Translations under genes and position numbers: made by a program
DNA from: Cristatella mucedo
Lineage: Eukaryota > Bryozoa > Phylactolaemata > Cristatellidae
Assembly (NCBI GenBank): GCA_009760855.2
Contig: WPIO01000033.1
Coordinates: forward strand, 3,637,001-3,701,000
Length of the DNA: 64,000 nucleotides
Reading direction: 5' to 3'
The notes under the pieces: generated by a model
Databases searched by the model: none
What the model was told of the DNA's origin: nothing
Seen by the model: only the letters and a program-made list of their open reading frames with translations
In this document: in pieces, positions 23,560 to 49,245 of the stretch
Layout: each line of letters begins with the position of its first letter
Position numbering within the stretch: the stretch's first letter is position 1

Positions 23560-24000
23560 ATTTCATGATGCGGGAAAAGTAAAACCAAGACTGCTCGCGT
23601 TGTCTGGAGGACATTCGAGGAAGTAATGGGCGTAGAAGTAATAGCGTATTAAGAAAGAAAGTGCCGTTGTCAGCAGCAGGAGGGGTGGGCATGAATTTTG
23701 GAAGTCATTTTCAGAATTTTGGGACCCTCTGACCAAAAGCGTCTGTAATCAAAATCTCAAAACGAAAGATGACGGCTGTTAAAGAAACCAGCACTGTCCA
23801 GAAAGGACCTGAGGGTACGAGAAGGCTAAAAAATAGTGCGATAGCTCAGTTGGGTATGATGGAGCTATGGTTTGGTGGGTTTTGCGTTTCGAGAAAAGAA
23901 TTCTCGTCGCGTCTGCTGACCAAGCAGCTTCTTTAGTGAGAAAAACACCCGACTGAGTATGGTTAATTCTAGCCTTTAGCTTGGGCGCATTATCAGGTGA
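23560..24000 (-). mobile_element. Old, strongly diverged LINE (LINE-B-like) fragment, minus
   Basis: Reading the minus strand, segments resemble the LINE C-terminal blocks RxFxxxGPKLWNSLPxF (here FGQRVPKF followed by LPKFMP) and a LINE-B-like stretch near 23805-23870 (GGACCTGAGGGTACGAGAAG). It is heavily mutated and its boundaries are uncertain. Confidence 0.45.
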
Positions 24001-24659
24001 GCATTCTTTCCGCCAATAGCGAGATGCTAGTGTTGAATCTCCGAATGGTTTGTTTAAAGCGCTTGCGTCTTACCTTTAATGCCCTACCATTGCTTTGCCA
24101 TTTAAAGAAGGTAGCGGGGTCCTACCCTCATTGGTTCCATGAAACATCTATCATGTTCTATTCGATCTGTGCTTTATGTTAAAACATTCACAGATGTGCA
24201 GGTGCTGAAATCCAAAGTCTTCCGATGACTACCGTAAAGTGAAGAGCCATGGCCCCAGACTAAAAATTCAATGCAAAACAATGTTTCGAGTCCGATTTCT
24301 GTTTTTGTGTGGAGGTTTGCCACTGAAAATCAGTATTTCTCAGCTAAAATATTTATGATTATTGAGTGTTGGAGAAATCCTGTGCAAGTGTGACATGGCT
24401 TCTGCAAGTACATTTTTCATCTGTAACAAGCATATCCTCTTTTAGTTTACTGAGTTACCTTTCTTAATAAAGATACCAACCATTGGGCTATTAAAAATCG
24501 CAACTACTGTAAGCCATGGCTCTGCAGCTCTGGAGTTATATCTACCCGAATACTAGGTGAAAATTTAAAAATGAGTTCCAACAGGCAGCAAATACGTTCC
24601 GTCGTGAAATAATGAAGAAAGTGAAACCGAAATCTTACAAGGTAGAAGCGTTAAAGCAG
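24001..24659. other. No gene or recognisable repeat
   Basis: Short frames only. Confidence 0.35.
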
Positions 24660-25925
24660 ACGTCAGAACAACGATCGGTCTGGCAGGCACTGGTGTGATT
24701 TAAATCACACTTGTCTGATCATGTCCAATCCGTGTCGTGTGGGGTCAGGTCTCACACACGCGACAGGTCACCTGTGGAGTCCCGCAAGAGTCCATCTTCG
24801 GTACCTTGCTGTTCTCCATTTATACTCAACCTCTGGGAAAAGTGATTAAGGCTCATGGAATAGGATATTACTTTTATGCTGACTATAGTCAGCTGTATTT
24901 GTCATTCAAACCGTCGGAATGTGCTGCCGCAACTGAGAAACTGAATGCTTGCCTTGCCTACATTCGATCCTGGATGTCTGAAAAATTCTTGAAACTAAAT
25001 GACGATAAAACCGAACTGCTACTCATAGGACACCTTAACCGTGTGACTGAATTAAAATGCTTTGCTCTTCTAATAAGTGATGCTGTTGTGCGACCAACAC
25101 CACGTGCTCGAGATTTAGGTGTCGCTTTCGACAGCTACCTCAATTTTAAAACCTTCATTCAGAAGACTGCTTCTACAGCTAGCCATAACCTCCGATCCCT
25201 ATCCAAGATTAGGAGCTGTCGTCCATGGTGGCTTGCAACAAATTTAACTAGCTCATTAGTTCTATCTCGGATTGATTGGTGTAATTCCCTTTTGGCTGGG
25301 CTACCAAAGAAAACAACTAAGCCACTGCAGCTGTCTATGAATACGGCTGCAAGGTTAGTCATCAAGTCTCAGAGGCTTGAGCACGTGTCTCCTTTGCTAA
25401 AAGAGCTAGGATGGATGCCGGTTGATCAACGGATACAGAACAAAGTTCTTAAACTAACCCACAAGGCCCGCCACGGCTTGGCTCCTTCGTACCTAGCTGA
25501 ACTGCTGCACCAGTTTCAGCCTCTTCTTGCCCTCAGGTCCTGTGTGGACAATAAATTAGCTCTTCCGTTCCTCCGCCTAAAGACCGTTGGCGACAGATGC
25601 TTCAGGTCTGCAGGTCCTAGACTGTGGAACTCGCTTCCACAATTCTTATGCAACGACAACTACTCACCTGCTGCCGACTATGGCTCATCCTTTTAAGCGG
25701 TCCCTGCTCCCTAAATGCTACTCACTACCTCAACTGCTCTCCTGACACTGCTATGCTTCCTATTTTCTCTTCGTTGCGTGAGACGAAGTCTGTTGGCTAC
25801 CGAATGCGTACCGAAAGCCGCTAAGGCTGTGAGTTCGCTATACAAAACTCTCCTGCGAGACACCTACATAGTCTCTGTGGCTTTGTGGAGTTACAGACGG
25901 AGATACAGATAAGGCATTTACTGCT
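24660..25925 (+). mobile_element. LINE-B, RT palm to 3' end; longest open LINE frame in the window
   Basis: A 319-codon frame (24737-25696) encodes RT domain 4 (CGVPQES, family GVPQGSxLGP), the catalytic motif FYADY (family FYADD, second Asp lost), LNDDKTELLLIG and LGVAFDSYLNF. The C-terminal region follows: [37 protein letters not shown] and GPRLWNSLPQF. The 3' UTR ends GTGGAGTTACAGACGGAGAT. In the family this protein copies its own RNA into a nicked target. The FYADY substitution and the 5' truncation (no endonuclease) mean this copy cannot do so. Confidence 0.9.
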
Positions 25926-26276
25926 GCAATTAAGTCGCGCACCTATATGGCTAGGTGCATTTACTGGTTTCAATCTCATCGCTGTCTTTTCCTTTGTGCT
26001 TTAGCTATCAATGGTTTATGCTAATGGACCGTCATGAAGCTTGAGCACTTCAGCGATTTCGGTATAGCCAGTGGAGTCCGAGTAACACAGTGGCCGAGAA
26101 TGGGAGTCCGCGGGAGCGATCTGGGGTTTCCTTGAAACCCCCATTTCGGATCGGTCCAAGTGGTTGGTTGTAAACCCTCATCCTCTGTGCGCCAACGGTA
26201 GTCGGCTGTGGCGTAAACTCTCTTATTTCAGACATATAGTATGCGAGCTTTGCGTCCGGTGACCAGTCGTGGAATG

Positions 26277-26277
<1 letters not shown>
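25926..26277. other. No gene or recognisable repeat
   Basis: Unique sequence between LINE-B and the microsatellite block. Confidence 0.35.
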
Positions 26278-26329
<52 letters not shown>

Positions 26330-26651
26330 AGAGAGAGAGACAGAGAGAGAGGCAGACAGACAGACAGACAGAGACAGTGAGAGAGACAGAGAGACAGTGA
26401 CAGAGAGACAGAGACACAAACACAGAGACAGAGATACAGAGACGGAGACAGAGAGACAGAAAGAGACACAGAGAGAGACGGAGAGACAACGAGAAACAAG
26501 AGAGAGGCAGAGACAGAGAAAGACAAAGATAGAGAAAAAGAGAGGAAGAGAGAGAACGAAAGAGAATGAGGGAGACAAAAGAGAGAGTGAGAGGCAGACA
26601 TGCAGACAGACTGAGGCAGAGACAGGGACAGCGACAGAGGAGGAGGAGAGA

Positions 26652-26717
<66 letters not shown>
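26278..26717. repeat. Compound (TC)n / GA-rich / (GA)n tract forming a long imperfect inverted repeat
   Basis: About 50 bp of (TC)n is followed directly by AAGAGAGAGAGA. Then come roughly 300 bp of purine-biased GACAGA-type sequence and a perfect (GA)n of about 76 bp. The pyrimidine arm is complementary to the purine arms. Coding frames through it (Ser-Leu and Arg-Glu repeats) are artefacts. Confidence 0.97.
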
Positions 26718-26720
<3 letters not shown>

Positions 26721-27615
26721 TTAGGTAAGGGTACCTGAAGTCTTTTGATTGCCCGGCAGCTCCCAGAGGTGTCACTATTGAGGTATTTGATGAGCAGCTG
26801 CTGCTCAATGTATAAGGTAGTGTGTGAGCTATGTAAGTTATTTTGAGTACTCCTAAGATTTACTATATTTCTTTTATAAAATGATGCTAATTATATCGAC
26901 CGATGGAAAGCAGTGCCAGAGCCAACAGTTGTGTATTTGCATTGCTATTGGAGCGTCTCTGGACTACCCTATGACAAAGGAATCACTTATGCAAAGGATC
27001 CTGTGAGTTCACGACCCGGGCCTTCCGAATCAAAAGCCAGCGGCTTACAAAAATGCGCCGACATACGTTATTTCAACATTCCAGGAGCCTCTCTTCCTTT
27101 GTGTCTTCAATAGTTCATAAACGGAAAATACTGCATTTTCTATCATCGGTACATATAAATGATTTGACAATACGAAGCTCAAATGCGCGTTAGAGGACAA
27201 AGAGAATGTGTGCACATTCAAAACCAATCACTGGGATGCTACTAAAAAGACCTCTCAGGTTCCCTGCGAAATCGATAAAAAAAAACTTGATTGGTGCACA
27301 TAAGGCATCGATTGAAGCTTAATTACATGAACAAGAGTATCACTCTCATAGAATAGTATGGTACGATTAAGATCTCACTCCCCTGAAGCAATATTGAATG
27401 TTCAGTTTAGCTAAGACAGTACTTAGACTGCCATTTCAATCAGAGAACTAAGCCCTGGTATACCTTTGATCATTCTTACTTTCCAACTTGCTTTGTTATA
27501 GAAAATGTGCTGATATTTATTGATCCTTTCATTTAAAAAGTTTTTCATAACTTACACATTTTACCTTAATACCAATCCAAAAGTATGTAAAGTGAAAAGA
27601 GACTACACTATTATA
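26718..27615. other. No gene or recognisable repeat
   Basis: Read on both strands. Only short frames without domains. Confidence 0.4.
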
Positions 27616-27860
27616 TGACGTCGCTATTAATAATAATAAGACGTCTCTATAGAATCCTAAGAAAACGCAATCTTGTTTCTTTGAAGTTCAAGTATACTGG
27701 AAAGGAAGTATGTCAATTGATTAGTGCTAGCATTCAAAGTGTCGGCACGAATAAGCACACAAAGCACAATTCACGAGACCCAGCACATACTGTGGGATAT
27801 AAGTGTGTTTTATCTTTTTTTAAATGTCGCCAAGTCAAGAAATGTCATCACGTCAATCAT
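27616..27860 (-). repeat. Diverged LINE-A 3' fragment, minus
   Basis: It has a TAATAATAATAA tail, a diverged reverse module (GAATCCTAAGAAAACGCAAT) and a 3' UTR stretch with AATAAGCACACAAAG shared with the copy at 54046-54745. It is an older subfamily than most copies here. Confidence 0.6.
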
Positions 27861-29085
27861 TGGTGTTTTGAAAGTGAGACCACTTGATTTATGCTGGATT
27901 CTTAAGACGTCATTGTGTTGAACGAGTGTGCTCCTGCTGCAGGATAATTTGTTGCAGATTTAGCCGGCATATGACGCGCTCCGCCACCGTTGCTCTATGT
28001 GCACGGCGGAGTATTCTAAGGTGCTCTGGACGTAGTTTTTAGTTATCCCACACGAGCATGTCAAAATCTTACCGATTAGTCCTCTGGAGAGTGTTTGTAC
28101 CAGTTATTAAGATACTTACAAGCTGCAAATGATTGGGATGCTGCACTGGGAACTGCGGATGCAAAGCGTCGGCTGTGCCCTGCACTTAAAGGCAGCTGAG
28201 ACTTGGATCTCAGACAGTTGCTTTTTGAATTGCCGATCATTAGCCTAGCAGCTGTGCTTCTTCAAGTAGACACCCAAATGTAAGAGCGTGAGCCGAGGCT
28301 TGCAAAAATGAGGTTTGAAGGTCAGCTGAGTCTAACTCTAGCGATGACCACTGTACCATTAGGAACAAAGGATGAGTGATCACATATCCTACCAAAAAAA
28401 GGTCATTCGGTCGCCTGGTCAGTATCCTACTCAGTAGCCCACTCTGTCATTAGTGGTTTTGCACGTGCCTTTGTCATTGTCTGGGGCTAGAGCCAGGGTG
28501 GGATCCATCTCTCGTCGGTGGTGAAGCTAAAGCAAGAAGACCTTTACCTGTGGCAAATGTCAGCTTTGAACTGCAGCTATAGCCGGTAGGTTTTGTTGCT
28601 AGGTGCCTATTAAGAGTGAGCACAGGTGAGAGCGTAAACTGCTACCTGTCCAATCGTATCGGCTGTTTATCAGCTGCTCAAGCTGCCTTGGAAGACGGGC
28701 AGTAAGCCTGTCCCCCAGCGCATTGCCCTGAACGAGTGATTTGCACTTAATGTAGTTCAGCTCGGCCTTGCTCTGCAAAACGGCACACGCGTACATGATC
28801 AATTGCTACTCGTAAGAAACGCTCATCTCTGGTGCAACAACCCCAGGCTAAAAAGAGTGGAAATATATACCTGTTCAGATAAAGAAGTGTATACACAAGC
28901 AGGTGAGGGCAGCCTGCCCTAATGGGGTGGGCCACGCCAGATACTAATCCAACGATTGGCTGCCTCTGACAAAGTCGATGTCTTGCCCCTCTTTGGCTTT
29001 ACTTGGGCTACTGCCATACATGTATGTGCGCGAGTGAGTGTGTGTGCGTTTGAATGCCAACACACTCATACCAATATGCATACTG
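27861..29085. other. No gene supported
   Basis: Frames at 28599-28935 on the minus strand have no recognisable domain. No repeat was seen. Confidence 0.4.
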
Positions 29086-29087
29086 TA

Positions 29088-29113
29088 ATATATATATATA
29101 TATATACACACAC

Positions 29114-29181
<68 letters not shown>
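29088..29181. repeat. Compound (TA)n-(CA)n-(TA)n-(TG)n microsatellite
   Basis: Two (TA)n runs flank a short CACACACA, then about 23 TG units follow. The alternating purine-pyrimidine structure is prone to cruciform or Z-DNA formation. Frames across it are artefacts. Confidence 0.98.
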
Positions 29182-29182
<1 letters not shown>

Positions 29183-29554
29183 CGCGCACAGGTATATACC
29201 GTATACATGTGTGTTCATCCCTTGCATACATCAGCTATAGACTGGTTTGGCCCAGGGGTTAATATGCGACCTTTCATTAGATGACCACATCAGCTCCACA
29301 ATCAAGTCTGCTTACTACCAGCTGCCTAACCTTGCTCAAATTCGGGTTTGCTTAGACAGGAATACTACATCTAAATTGGTCCATGCATTTGTTGAATTCC
29401 GTCTCCACTTCTGTAACTCACTGCTTGCAGATCTACCAGCGTGTGCAATCAGGCGCTCACAGCTGGCTCAAAACTTTGCAGTTAGGCTTGTCTGTCGCGA
29501 GCGTCGAAGTTGCCACATCACATCACTTCTCGCCTACCTGCACTGGCTCCCAAA

Positions 29555-29757
29555 AAAATTCTAGCTGATTCAAAAGCCTCTTTTTGTATAGCGACAGAAA
29601 AGCCTTTACGGTTATCACCTCTGCTTGCAGCGGCAATAAAGGATCGCCAACCGAAGGGTTCGAAACCCACGACCTCGGGACCGAGATCGTAAAGAGCAAC
29701 CACCTACCCTAGTGTGCCATCACGGCTCACCGATCGTCACGGCTCACATAAAATCAA
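29555..29757 (-). mobile_element. SINE-2 (tRNA-derived), minus, nested in LINE-A
   Basis: Reading the minus strand gives GAGCCGTGATGGCACACTAG, then GGTCGTGGGTTTCGAACCC (B box), then GGCGATCCTTTATTGCCGC and GCTGCAAGCAGAGGTGATAA. It shares this order with the copies at 39722 and 55309. Confidence 0.72.
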
Positions 29758-30065
29758 GCACCGTATAAACTTTAGGCTTCTGTCACTTACTTTTAGGTCG
29801 CTTCATTCTCTGACTCATCTACCTATCAAAACTACTCTTCCACCAGGCCAAACATCGTACAACCCGCTGGTCTGACTCAAAATCGATTAGCTATACCTCA
29901 CATGAACCGAAATTTTTTTGTGGAGACCCTGCCTTTATTTGATTTGCTCTCAAAGCCTGGAGCTCACTTCCGACTGAAGTCACGATATCACCTGACATGA
30001 CATTTAAAAGAAGCTAAAACGCACCTATTAATCACAGCATTTAGTGGGTCATTGTGATTCGTCCT

Positions 30066-30250
30066 TTGCTTATGCACGATGACTCTGCTATGCTTCCCAC
30101 TTTCTCTTTGTTGCGTGAGATGAAGTCTGATGGCTACCAAAAGCCACTTAGGCTGTGAGTTCGCTATACAAAACTCCTGCGTAGCACCCATATGGTCTTT
30201 ATGGATTTGTAGAGTTACAGACGGACACACATTACACTGCATTGCATAAC
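30066..30250 (+). mobile_element. LINE-B 3' end, plus, nested in LINE-A
   Basis: It begins within the LINE-B sequence after NSLPQFLC (GACTCTGCTATGCTTCCCAC), runs through TTGTAGAGTTACAGACGGAC and ends in a CATTACACTGCATTGCAT tail. LINE-A sequence lies on both sides. Confidence 0.78.
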
Positions 30251-30395
30251 ATAACATTGCATGCTGTTATTTAACCATATTTGCATGCTGACCCTATGCA
30301 TGTCACATCTAATGATGTTATGCTTGATGACAATTCAAATGTTACCACTAATCATTAGGTCATGCTTTCGTTACGGCGTCTTTAAAGTGCCTAGA

Positions 30396-30551
30396 ATGAG
30401 ATCAAGTTCTCTGAGGACGTTATACAAATTTATTATTATGGTTATAATTAAAGTTAAGGTGCTCGCTCGCATTATGAGATCAAGTTCTCTGAGGACGTTA
30501 TACAAATTTATTATTACGGTTATAATTAAAGTTAAGGTGCTCGCTCGCATT
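30396..30551 (+). repeat. Two tandem copies of a 78-bp unit made of SINE-1/LINE-A tail sequence
   Basis: The unit starts ATGAGATCAAGTTCTCTGAG and ends AAGGTGCTCGCTCGCATT, with one or two differences between copies. It joins the LINE-A-type tail to a stub of SINE-1 head (GTTAAGGTGCTCGC). Confidence 0.85.
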
Positions 30552-30589
30552 TGATTACCGAAGTCAACGTGCATGCATTCGATGATCGA

Positions 30590-30670
30590 GGTCATAGGCT
30601 GGAGTGGAGCCCTTCGGCATATGCGAAGCGCCTGGATGGATATTAAGATCTCTTAGGATATTATTCCAAT
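30590..30670 (+). mobile_element. SINE-1 3' part, plus
   Basis: The linker GAGCCCTTCGGCATATGCGA is followed by GCGCCTGGATGGATATTAAG and a tail ending ATGAATTAGATATATAT. Confidence 0.7.
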
Positions 30671-31287
30671 GAATTAGATATATATATATATTTACTTGGA
30701 AGTGCAGGTACGTGCCGTAAAAGATGCAGAGGTCTTCATAAATAAATTGCGTACGTAACAGTCGTATATACATAAATGACGACCAGTTCGCAAAGTTTCT
30801 TGAGGAGCATACCGTGGCCTCTTGTCATTTTAGGTGCCTTCCTAGAGATGGAGGCTGCTTAGCATTACTTTTAGCTAAGGGGAATTCACTTCAGCCTTAT
30901 CAAAAAGCCATGGTGCTGGGCTGCTAGCTCATAGTTTTCTGTTTTCTCGATCCGGCAACCTGAGATTTCCCTAGCCGTTAATGGGCCTAAAATGCACAAT
31001 ACGATAAGCGCCTGTTTGTAGTATCGTAATAGAAAAATCGCTGGGAATTATAATACTCTACCTGCGTAGCAGGTCCGACGAAGCTGAAATTTCCCGCAAT
31101 TCCTCAGAATCCACTGCTCCCTATAGATAGCACGTGGAAAAGAGGATTGAAGCTCTATCAACTCTATGCAAGGGGTTAATAGCTTTGAATAGTTAGGCTC
31201 TTACTTCCCGATTCCTGAACTCAGGCCGCCACATCAACGGTAATCATATCAAAGCAGTTCAACTGGATCAGGGTAAACAATAATAAT
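30671..31287. other. No gene or recognisable repeat
   Basis: Unique sequence, short frames only. Confidence 0.35.
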
Positions 31288-31558
31288 AATAATAATGTAC
31301 TTGATAAAGCGCCCTCAGAGAACTTAATCTCTTTCTAGGCGCTTTACATTTGCTGCAAAGGGAAATGCAATTAAATGGTAAGTAAAATCATGCTTGAAAA
31401 ACAAACAAAATGAATAACATGGTTAGAGGTGACATGCACAGGGTCAGCATGCAAATGTGGTTAGTGGCAGCATGCACAGTGTCAGCACGCATAAGCACGT
31501 GAAGGACGAATCACAGAGACCCACTGAATGCTGTCCTAAATAGGTTTTTTTTTTAAGT
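31288..31558 (-). mobile_element. LINE-A 3' end, minus
   Basis: A clean copy of the reverse tail (AAT)6, module and 3' UTR down to the AATGCTGTCCTAAATAGGTT segment. It is one of the better preserved 3' ends. Confidence 0.85.
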
Positions 31559-31849
31559 TCACATCTGGAAAATCCAGGAGACAGAAGCCGAGTAGGTGAA
31601 CGTGGTAGACTGGGGGCAGAAAACGTTTAGCGGGTACGCTAGGTCGCCAAAAAACCAAAATGCTGGATTTAACACTGCAAAGCTTATCAACTCGCTTAGC
31701 GCTTTACAAATCCGGCTCCATTGAAAATACCCTACCACGCCTGCATGACTATTTTGCCAAGAACGAGTTGGGAGAGTATCTGCTCTTTTCAAGGCCACAT
31801 TACTGTGGACAATGATACCTTAAGGTTCTAGTATGACCAGCTCTCCTCG

Positions 31850-32862
31850 ATACTCTATTAAGGCCAGCGCTGATAACTGATTGCTTGCCTTGCCGATATT
31901 CGATCCTGGCTGTAGGAAAACTTCCTGAAATTAAATGATAAAAAAACCGAACTGCTTCTCATAGGACAACCTAAGCGTGTGGCTGGATTAAAAGGCTTTG
32001 CTCTTCTAATAGGTGATGCTGTTGTGCGACCATCACCTCGTGCTCGAGATTTAGGTGTCGTGTTCGACAGCTGTCTCAATTTCAAAAGCTTCATTCAAAA
32101 GACTGCTTCTACAGCTAGCCATCACATCCGATTCCTATCCAAGATTAGGAGCTGTCTCCAACAGTGGCTTGTAAAAAATTTAATTAGCTCTTTAGTTCTG
32201 TCTCGGCTTGATTATTGTAATTCCCTTTTGGCTGGGCTGCCAAAGAAAGCTATTATGCCACTGCAGCTGACTATGAATATGGCTGCACGGGTGGTCTTCA
32301 AGTCTCAGCGGTTTGAGCACGTGTCTCCTTTGCTGAAAGAGCTAGGATGGTTGCCGGTTGAGCAAAGGATACAGAGCAAAGTTCTTACGCTGACCCACAA
32401 GGCCCGCCACGGCTTGGCTCCTTCGTACCTAGCTGAACTGCTGCATCAGTTTCAGCCTGTTCGTGCCCTCAGGTCCTGTGTGGACAATAAATTAGGTGTC
32501 CCATTCCTCTGCTTAAAGACAGTTGGCGACAGAAGCTTTAGCTCTGCAGGTCCTTGACTGTGGAACTCGCTTCCACAATTCTTATGCAACGACAACTACT
32601 CTCCTACTGCCGACTATGGCACATCCTTTTCAGTGGTCCTGAGCTGCTACTTCTATGCTACTCACTACCTCAACTGCTCTCCTGACTCTGCTATGCTTCC
32701 CACTTTCTCTTTGTTGCGTGAGACGAAATCCGTTGGCTACCTAATGCGTACCGAAAGCCGCTTAGGCTGTGGGTTCGCTATACAAAACTCTCCTGCGTAA
32801 CACCCACAAGGTCTTTATGACTTTGTGGAGTTACAGACGGAGATAAATTACATTACATTACC
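31850..32862 (+). mobile_element. LINE-B, 5'-truncated C-terminal half and 3' end
   Basis: A 192-codon frame (31979-32557) encodes [65 protein letters not shown] and DRSFSSAGP, then a stop just before the WNSLPQF block. The 3' end is GTGGAGTTACAGACGGAGAT followed by AAATTACATTACATTACC, showing the family's ATTAC-type tail most clearly. Confidence 0.9.
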
Positions 32863-33794
32863 GCCTTTGGTGTAGCAATGCCACTCTATCCACTTCTGTT
32901 GTTGATAAATAACCACACGTAGTGGAGAGTTTCTTCGAGTGCATGAAATTTAATAAACTTTCAGGCGGATGGCGAAACTTTGGTTTGATGAGCATGAAGC
33001 TTGAATAGCAATATGACTTGCTTCGTTTAGTTTTTACCATTTTTTATTGGATGCCATCGAATCTCGTGCGACGAAGTACTGAAAACTGAACTCCTTATAC
33101 TTCGTAGGCCTAAACAGCCGGTCAAAGTCAATGACTTTGCATTTCAGTTTCCACAATTAATCTTAGGAAGCTACATGTAATATTGGCTTACATTTAAGCT
33201 CACACAGAACTCACTCTTTCTAGGCATTCTACATTTGCATTTCTTCCCCTACCTTTATTAAACGTTTTATTGGAAGTATAGCTCGCTCGATTGCGATCCA
33301 ACCTGATAGCATTCGGGACTCAAGGACTATTTGGAGCGTCACATAATGACAACTAATGGTTGAGGCAAAGGTCACTTTCAAATTAGCTTACTGTAAATTA
33401 CCATCTTGATATTCAAGCTACTGCAGACCCTTTTGAACTGGGCTGTCAACTAGGCTGGGGTTTATAAACAAAACGCAGCTAATTCTAATCTGTACTACCG
33501 TTGCTGAAGGATCCTCACTAGCTCTCAAATGGCGCCTTGAGCAGCAAATTAAGTTCAAAAAGCGTTTTATATTTCATTTACGCAGAAGGGTCTGGTTCTC
33601 TCTATCCTTGCTAGCAAGCCAACCAAAATGAAACAAGCAAGTCCCTCGCCCTTTGTGCGAAAAAGACTAACAGCGCCGGTCAACGGCTCTAAGCTGGAAG
33701 TAGAAAAATCTTGTGTTACCAAAGCACCATAAAAAAGCTAGCACACCTTCAAAACTGGTTTTGTAAGCTGAGGAAGTCAGTCCACAAGTCACAC
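32863..33794. other. No gene or recognisable repeat
   Basis: Unique sequence. No domain in any frame. Confidence 0.35.
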
Positions 33795-33972
33795 CAAACA
33801 TCTCTCTTGCTGCAGTCTCTGGCTCGTCCTTTCCAACCATTCTGGCTGCTACAGTGCTACTTGATAGCCCTTTTTACTCAGCTAAGCTTCTCACTTTCTC
33901 TTCGTTGGTCGATGGTCCGTTGGCTACAGCATGCTCACTAATAGCCGTTTAGGGTTTCAGTTTGTTACATAA
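33795..33972 (+). mobile_element. Old LINE-B fragment (region after the ORF), plus
   Basis: It is collinear with LINE-B from the TACTCACTACC region through CTTCTCACTTTCTCTTCGTT and TCCGTTGGCTAC. It is diverged and lacks the ATTAC tail. Confidence 0.6.
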
Positions 33973-34585
33973 AAAAAGGAACGTTAGCAGGCACACAAAA
34001 GACAACGGTCGCTAACATTCGAAAAGCACAATGGCTTAAAAAACATTAAATTGTGCTGCAATGTAACAATCAAATTAAATCATATAACCAAAAAGAGAAA
34101 AAAGCTATTACGAATGGCATGATACCGTTGTCCTTGCCTGATCAGCATTTTGGCACCTAAACAGCACTTTGAAAATTCGATGGATTACGAATCCATCACT
34201 CGTGACCTTGTCTGGAACCAGTATCCTATACTGGGAATCCTGATGTACCGACCGGTGGCAACTCGCCGTCAACGAACGCTTAGCCATCTTGAAAGCCTTC
34301 TTACATTGTATACAACAACTTACAACAGTGGGCTGAGGGATGAATGATATGACCCCGAGAGAAAAATGCTATCTCCTACACTGTCACTTTTGCCACAAAC
34401 GTTGTATCGCTTGAAATCGAGTATGAACTACCTCTAACATTGTCTAGTGAAAAAATAGCACGAGCAAGACAATCAGATGTTCACAAATGCTGGCTAGCTG
34501 AAATGGCATAAAAAATTAACCATATTTTATTTACGAGAATATTTGTACCGTAAATCTATACAATTGCTATAAATTCAAATCAACA
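33973..34585. other. Downstream flank of STT3A, no gene seen
   Basis: This lies immediately 3' of the STT3A stop on the minus strand. It is AT-rich and presumably holds the 3' UTR. A reversed AATAAA occurs nearby but no polyadenylation site is asserted. Confidence 0.35.

Positions 34586-49245
<14,660 letters not shown>

Larger units (their letters stand above)
29232..30440 (+). mobile_element. LINE-A copy carrying a nested SINE-2 and a nested LINE-B end, preceded by a SINE-1 head
   Basis: A SINE-1 head fragment (ACTGGTTTGGCCCAGGGGTT) is fused directly to LINE-A at about 29262. LINE-A then reads LDDHISSTIKSAYYQL, RNTTSKLVHAFVEFRL and RRSCHITSLLAYLHWLP. It is interrupted by SINE-2 (minus), resumes at 29770 (SLTFRS equivalent) to about 30062, is interrupted by a LINE-B 3' end, and resumes at about 30251 to its own decayed 3' module and tail. 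Confidence 0.75.

Noticed and set aside
26050-26808. 252-codon minus frame rich in Ser/Leu
   Set aside because: It is low-complexity translation of the TC/GA tract with no start context, domain or splice support.
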